Source of the DNA: Nitzschia sp. DOCU1
Taxonomy: Eukaryota; Bacillariophyta; Bacillariophyceae; Bacillariales; Bacillariaceae
Direction: 5' to 3'
NCBI GenBank assembly: GCA_951394045.1
Contig: OX595985.1
Span: 1,612,001-1,676,000 of the forward strand
DNA length: 64,000 bases
The notes below the pieces were generated by a model that searched no databases, was not told where the DNA came from, and was given only the letters and a program-made list of their open reading frames with translations. This document shows positions 61,281 to 64,000 of this stretch, piece by piece. The position numbers and the translations under genes were made by a program. How positions within the stretch are numbered: the stretch's first letter is position 1; each line of letters begins with the position of its first letter.

Positions 61281-62816
61281 ATGGCCAGCTATGACAACGA
61301 AAAACTCCCTCCCATAGAGACGAAAAGGAATGTTCGCTACGCGGAGAAGCGGAGGACATCTACTTGCCGTTTTGCTGATCGAGTCGCCGAGGTTTCTATT
61401 GACCTTTACCGACAACTTATCCCTGAAGACGAGCGGTTGCCCCAGACATGTTTGGCAACGATCGTCGCTCATGACTCGAGTGATGATGGGAATTTGATCG
61501 TTGTGGGCATGGGGGTAGGAACTAAGTTCCTTTCCGAGTCCGTTCTTCGAGACGAATCCTCGTCTTCCCACTATGGTCGAAGAGTACGGGATTGCCACGC
61601 AGAAGTGCTCGCTCGTAGGGCGTTTCGACGGCAGTTGACACTGGAAATTCTGCAAGATCTACAACAAACATCCCAGATGTCACGTAATTTCACTGGGATC
61701 TTGGAACGAAGCCCGGCCTCAGACTCTTCCATCCGATTCTGCCTTCGCCCTGGAGTAACGTTACACTTTTACTCGAGCTCAGCTCCTTGCGGTAATGCTA
61801 CACTGAAAAAGTTCGCCAAAATGTCAAAGGAGCGCTTCCGTGCTGAGCTTAGTTCAGATGAGTGGCCGCAGGAGCCTCATCAGCCTATTCATGGCTCCTC
61901 GATACATTTGGGGCAGTTTGCTCTGTTGATAAAGAAGGACAGCGACGCTGTAGGCGATCCAACTGACAACGAGGCCGATGGTCCGAAAGCCAACAACAAA
62001 TCTTTGTTGGCAACTACTTCTGACGACTGGACGCCTCCTGGAACAACTACGGTATCGATGCGATACAAGGGATCTATCCATACATGTTCAGATAAGATTT
62101 GCCGGTGGAACTATTTGGGCCTGCAGGGATCGCTGTTATCTAGCTTGTTGACCGCTCCAATATACATTTCCACAATGACGGTGGGACGCAAATTCACTGA
62201 ATGTATTTGTCGGCGTGCTATTTGTTGTCGCGTACCGAAAGAACAAAAGAACAAGCGGTTGAGAAGATCATCCAACGACAGTGCAAGAAACAGCGTGCAA
62301 TTGATGACTCCACCCGTGGTGTACAGACATAACCACCCAGCTGTCATGGGCACTGCTGTATACATGGACGAGTCGGGGGTTGTGGAAACAAGCTCGGACA
62401 TTCGTGGGCAAGATGTTCGATTTCACTCCTCACGGTCATGGTGTTGGTGGCCCTTGCTTGACCATGAAGTGTCTCCTGGGTACGTCGAATGCATTGATGG
62501 ATCTTCTGGATTTCTCTGGCAGAATGAATTGAATGATGATGATGATGATGATGCGCCCACTGCTCACGTAAAGAGCGTACCACCAAGGGTATCCACTGAA
62601 TCCTTGACGAGGCTTTATTTTCAAGCCTTTGGCCTTTCTCAAAAGACCTGCAGGGAAGAGTCGTTGCAAGGCTACTCTACTTTCACACTTACAAGCCTGC
62701 AACATCTCAAGTCAGAACTCTCTTCAGATTATGAACTTTCCAAGGACGAGCTGCTGTCGCAGAGTAGGATCTTTCGGCAATGGAGGCGTCGATTCAAGTC
62801 AAATGGAGAGGCATGA
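61281..62816 (+). CDS. ADAT1-like tRNA adenosine deaminase
   Basis: 511 residues from the ATG at 61281; the frame upstream has no ATG. It has the adenosine-deaminase (A_deamin) domain. DCHAEVLARRAF near 105 has the zinc His and proton-shuttling Glu; SSAPCGNA near 170 has a zinc Cys; the third zinc Cys lies in CSDKICRWNYLGLQGSLLS near 270. Tad1/ADAT1 converts A37 to inosine in tRNA-Ala. The closest alternative, ADAR, needs double-stranded RNA-binding domains, which are absent. Insertions rich in charged residues are seen around 210-240 and 430. Location is probably nucleus/cytosol. Confidence 0.85.
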   Translation: MASYDNEKLPPIETKRNVRYAEKRRTSTCRFADRVAEVSIDLYRQLIPEDERLPQTCLATIVAHDSSDDGNLIVVGMGVGTKFLSESVLRDESSSSHYGRRVRDCHAEVLARRAFRRQLTLEILQDLQQTSQMSRNFTGILERSPASDSSIRFCLRPGVTLHFYSSSAPCGNATLKKFAKMSKERFRAELSSDEWPQEPHQPIHGSSIHLGQFALLIKKDSDAVGDPTDNEADGPKANNKSLLATTSDDWTPPGTTTVSMRYKGSIHTCSDKICRWNYLGLQGSLLSSLLTAPIYISTMTVGRKFTECICRRAICCRVPKEQKNKRLRRSSNDSARNSVQLMTPPVVYRHNHPAVMGTAVYMDESGVVETSSDIRGQDVRFHSSRSWCWWPLLDHEVSPGYVECIDGSSGFLWQNELNDDDDDDAPTAHVKSVPPRVSTESLTRLYFQAFGLSQKTCREESLQGYSTFTLTSLQHLKSELSSDYELSKDELLSQSRIFRQWRRRFKSNGEA

Positions 62817-63305
62817 CAGCCAATACAGGGTAGAGTGATCAACTTGCTAGGATTTCGTCTTAGCTACTTGCGGCGACATGGTGAAATAGGATCGGAGCTA
62901 GTAAGTTTGGGACTAGGTGGTTGTTTGGCGATGGCTTCCCAATAAACCTACTACATTATGAATCAGAGCTATGAGCTACAGGTCGTTTCTCGGCCACTAA
63001 TTGTAGTCGTGAAAGTCAAACAACATCGCGATACTTTTCTTCATATCTACGCGCGTGGGCTAAAGAAGCACACGGCATAATTCGACTGGCTCACTCATCT
63101 CCTTTCGTCGTCACGAGGCTCCACGAAGTTCGAAAAGGCAGACATTTCGCTGCCCTCGATCTCCGCATTATCCTCTTCCATATCTTCCAAGCAAGTCTCT
63201 CTCGTTCCTGTCCATCACCAGGTCGAGCTTCGACGAGAGGAGGATTTAAATAGCAGACCCGCTTAGTCTCAGTTCTCTGGGAAGCTATTACTGTATTCGG
63301 TAACC
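62817..63305. other. Intergenic region, probable PP5 promoter
   Basis: 489 bp with no gene seen. The small ORF on the minus strand (63091-63324) overlaps the PP5 start and has no features. Confidence 0.5.
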
Positions 63306-64000
63306 ATGTCGACGGACGAGTCATCTGAAGCGTCTAGCAGCATGCCCTCTGCGGCTGACACATCTGTGGAAGATAGCATGACTCCAATGGACGAAGATTC
63401 TTTTCCGATGGAAGAGATAGTTGATAGGTCTTCGGAGCCTGGAGCTGAGGAGAAAGCCATGGAACTCAAGGACAAAGGCAATGAGCAGCTACTGAAAGGT
63501 CACTACCTCGAAGCCATTGGATTTTACTCGGATGCGTTGGAGTATGCTCCCACCAACGCCATTATCTTGTCCAATCGTGCACAAGCCTACATAAAGGTGG
63601 AAAATTATGGTTTGGCCATGAACGATGCGACGGCTGCTATGGAATCGGATCCCACATACGCCAAGGCATACTATCGTCGTGGATCCGCACAGTATGCGTT
63701 GACGCACTACAAGGAAGCGCGAAAAGATTTCCGGAAAGTTTGTCAACTTAAACCTAAAGATCGCGATGCTCGAGCCAAGCTGCAAGCTTGTGAAAAGGCC
63801 GTTAAGGAGGCAGCTTTTTTGAAAGCGATCGAGTCGGAGAAAACGGCGCCGTTGAGCGAGACCTACGATCCCAACGCAATCGTGCTGGCGCCTGCTAGTT
63901 ATGATGGACCCAATCCTCTCCCAGAGGGTCCCACATCGGACTTGGATATGGAGGCATCCATGTTTGAGCCCGGTAATCTTCCTCGAGACTTTGTGCTGGT
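63306..64000 (+). CDS. Serine/threonine protein phosphatase 5, N-terminal part
   Basis: Open frame from the ATG at 63306 (MSTDESSEASSS) to the window edge, 231 complete codons, then cut off. After an acidic N-terminus, three TPR units span residues about 50-155 (AMELKDKGNEQLLKGHYLEA, ILSNRAQAYIKVENYGLA, YAKAYYRRGSAQYALTHYKE). A C-terminal linker helix (CEKAVKEAAFLKAIESE) matches PP5, whose TPRs bind Hsp90. The metallophosphatase domain would lie beyond position 64000 and cannot be checked here. Other TPR-helix proteins remain possible. Confidence 0.75.
   Translation, partial: MSTDESSEASSSMPSAADTSVEDSMTPMDEDSFPMEEIVDRSSEPGAEEKAMELKDKGNEQLLKGHYLEAIGFYSDALEYAPTNAIILSNRAQAYIKVENYGLAMNDATAAMESDPTYAKAYYRRGSAQYALTHYKEARKDFRKVCQLKPKDRDARAKLQACEKAVKEAAFLKAIESEKTAPLSETYDPNAIVLAPASYDGPNPLPEGPTSDLDMEASMFEPGNLPRDFVL

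Overview
The window looks like nuclear DNA from a diatom, most likely a pennate diatom close to Phaeodactylum tricornutum. The species name is inference, because no database search was possible. The supporting signs are compact, mostly intron-poor protein genes on both strands, short GT-AG introns (about 50-240 bp), signal peptides ending in the diatom plastid motif (a cleavage site directly before Phe, as in 'SAF'), a Ty1/copia element of the diatom type, and eukaryotic housekeeping genes (CPSF1, RPS16, COG5, Doa10/MARCH6, ribonucleotide reductase R2, PP5).

Layout. 0.1-9.2 kb: nucleolar NOL12/Rrp17-like protein, mitochondrial-type 2-hydroxyacid dehydrogenase, two small orphan genes sharing a 99-bp divergent promoter, a TPR protein, two doubtful small genes, an exostosin-type glycosyltransferase, and a predicted metallopeptidase with a VHL-like beta domain. 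9.8-16.1 kb: a complete, very young copia-type LTR retrotransposon with identical 312-bp LTRs. It has split the promoter/5' leader of a TLDc-domain gene at 16.1 kb. 18.9-23.4 kb: an ankyrin protein, a histidine-phosphatase/GNAT fusion and a METTL24/FkbM-like membrane-anchored methyltransferase. 23.8-31.7 kb: a four-exon Doa10/MARCH6 ubiquitin ligase and a COG5-like Golgi tether. 32.0-35.2 kb: two predicted plastid proteins, one ChuX/HutX-like and one disordered repeat protein with five KSRWG motifs and a nearly perfect 300-bp tandem repeat. 35.8-41.8 kb: an acidic DUF5880-like protein, a polytopic membrane protein, a PHPT1-type protein histidine phosphatase and a CXC (TSO1/LIN54-like) DNA-binding protein. 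42.6-55.6 kb: a 2,553-residue single-exon solenoid protein facing CPSF1. 56-64 kb: tRNA-Glu(UUC), an unknown acidic/basic protein, an R2 subunit with a signal peptide, RPS16, ADAT1-like tRNA deaminase, and the start of PP5.

There is no operon logic; neighbouring genes are mostly divergent or convergent pairs. Exon structures were rebuilt by hand from reading frames, splice signals and protein-family continuity. All rebuilt models keep an open reading frame across every junction. The strongest candidate for something undescribed is the plastid-targeted repeat protein at 33.2-35.2 kb, whose layout resembles multivalent linker proteins of pyrenoids. The next are the retrotransposon's in-frame UGA between gag and pol, with a hydrophobic segment right after it, and its likely internal initiator-tRNA primer site.
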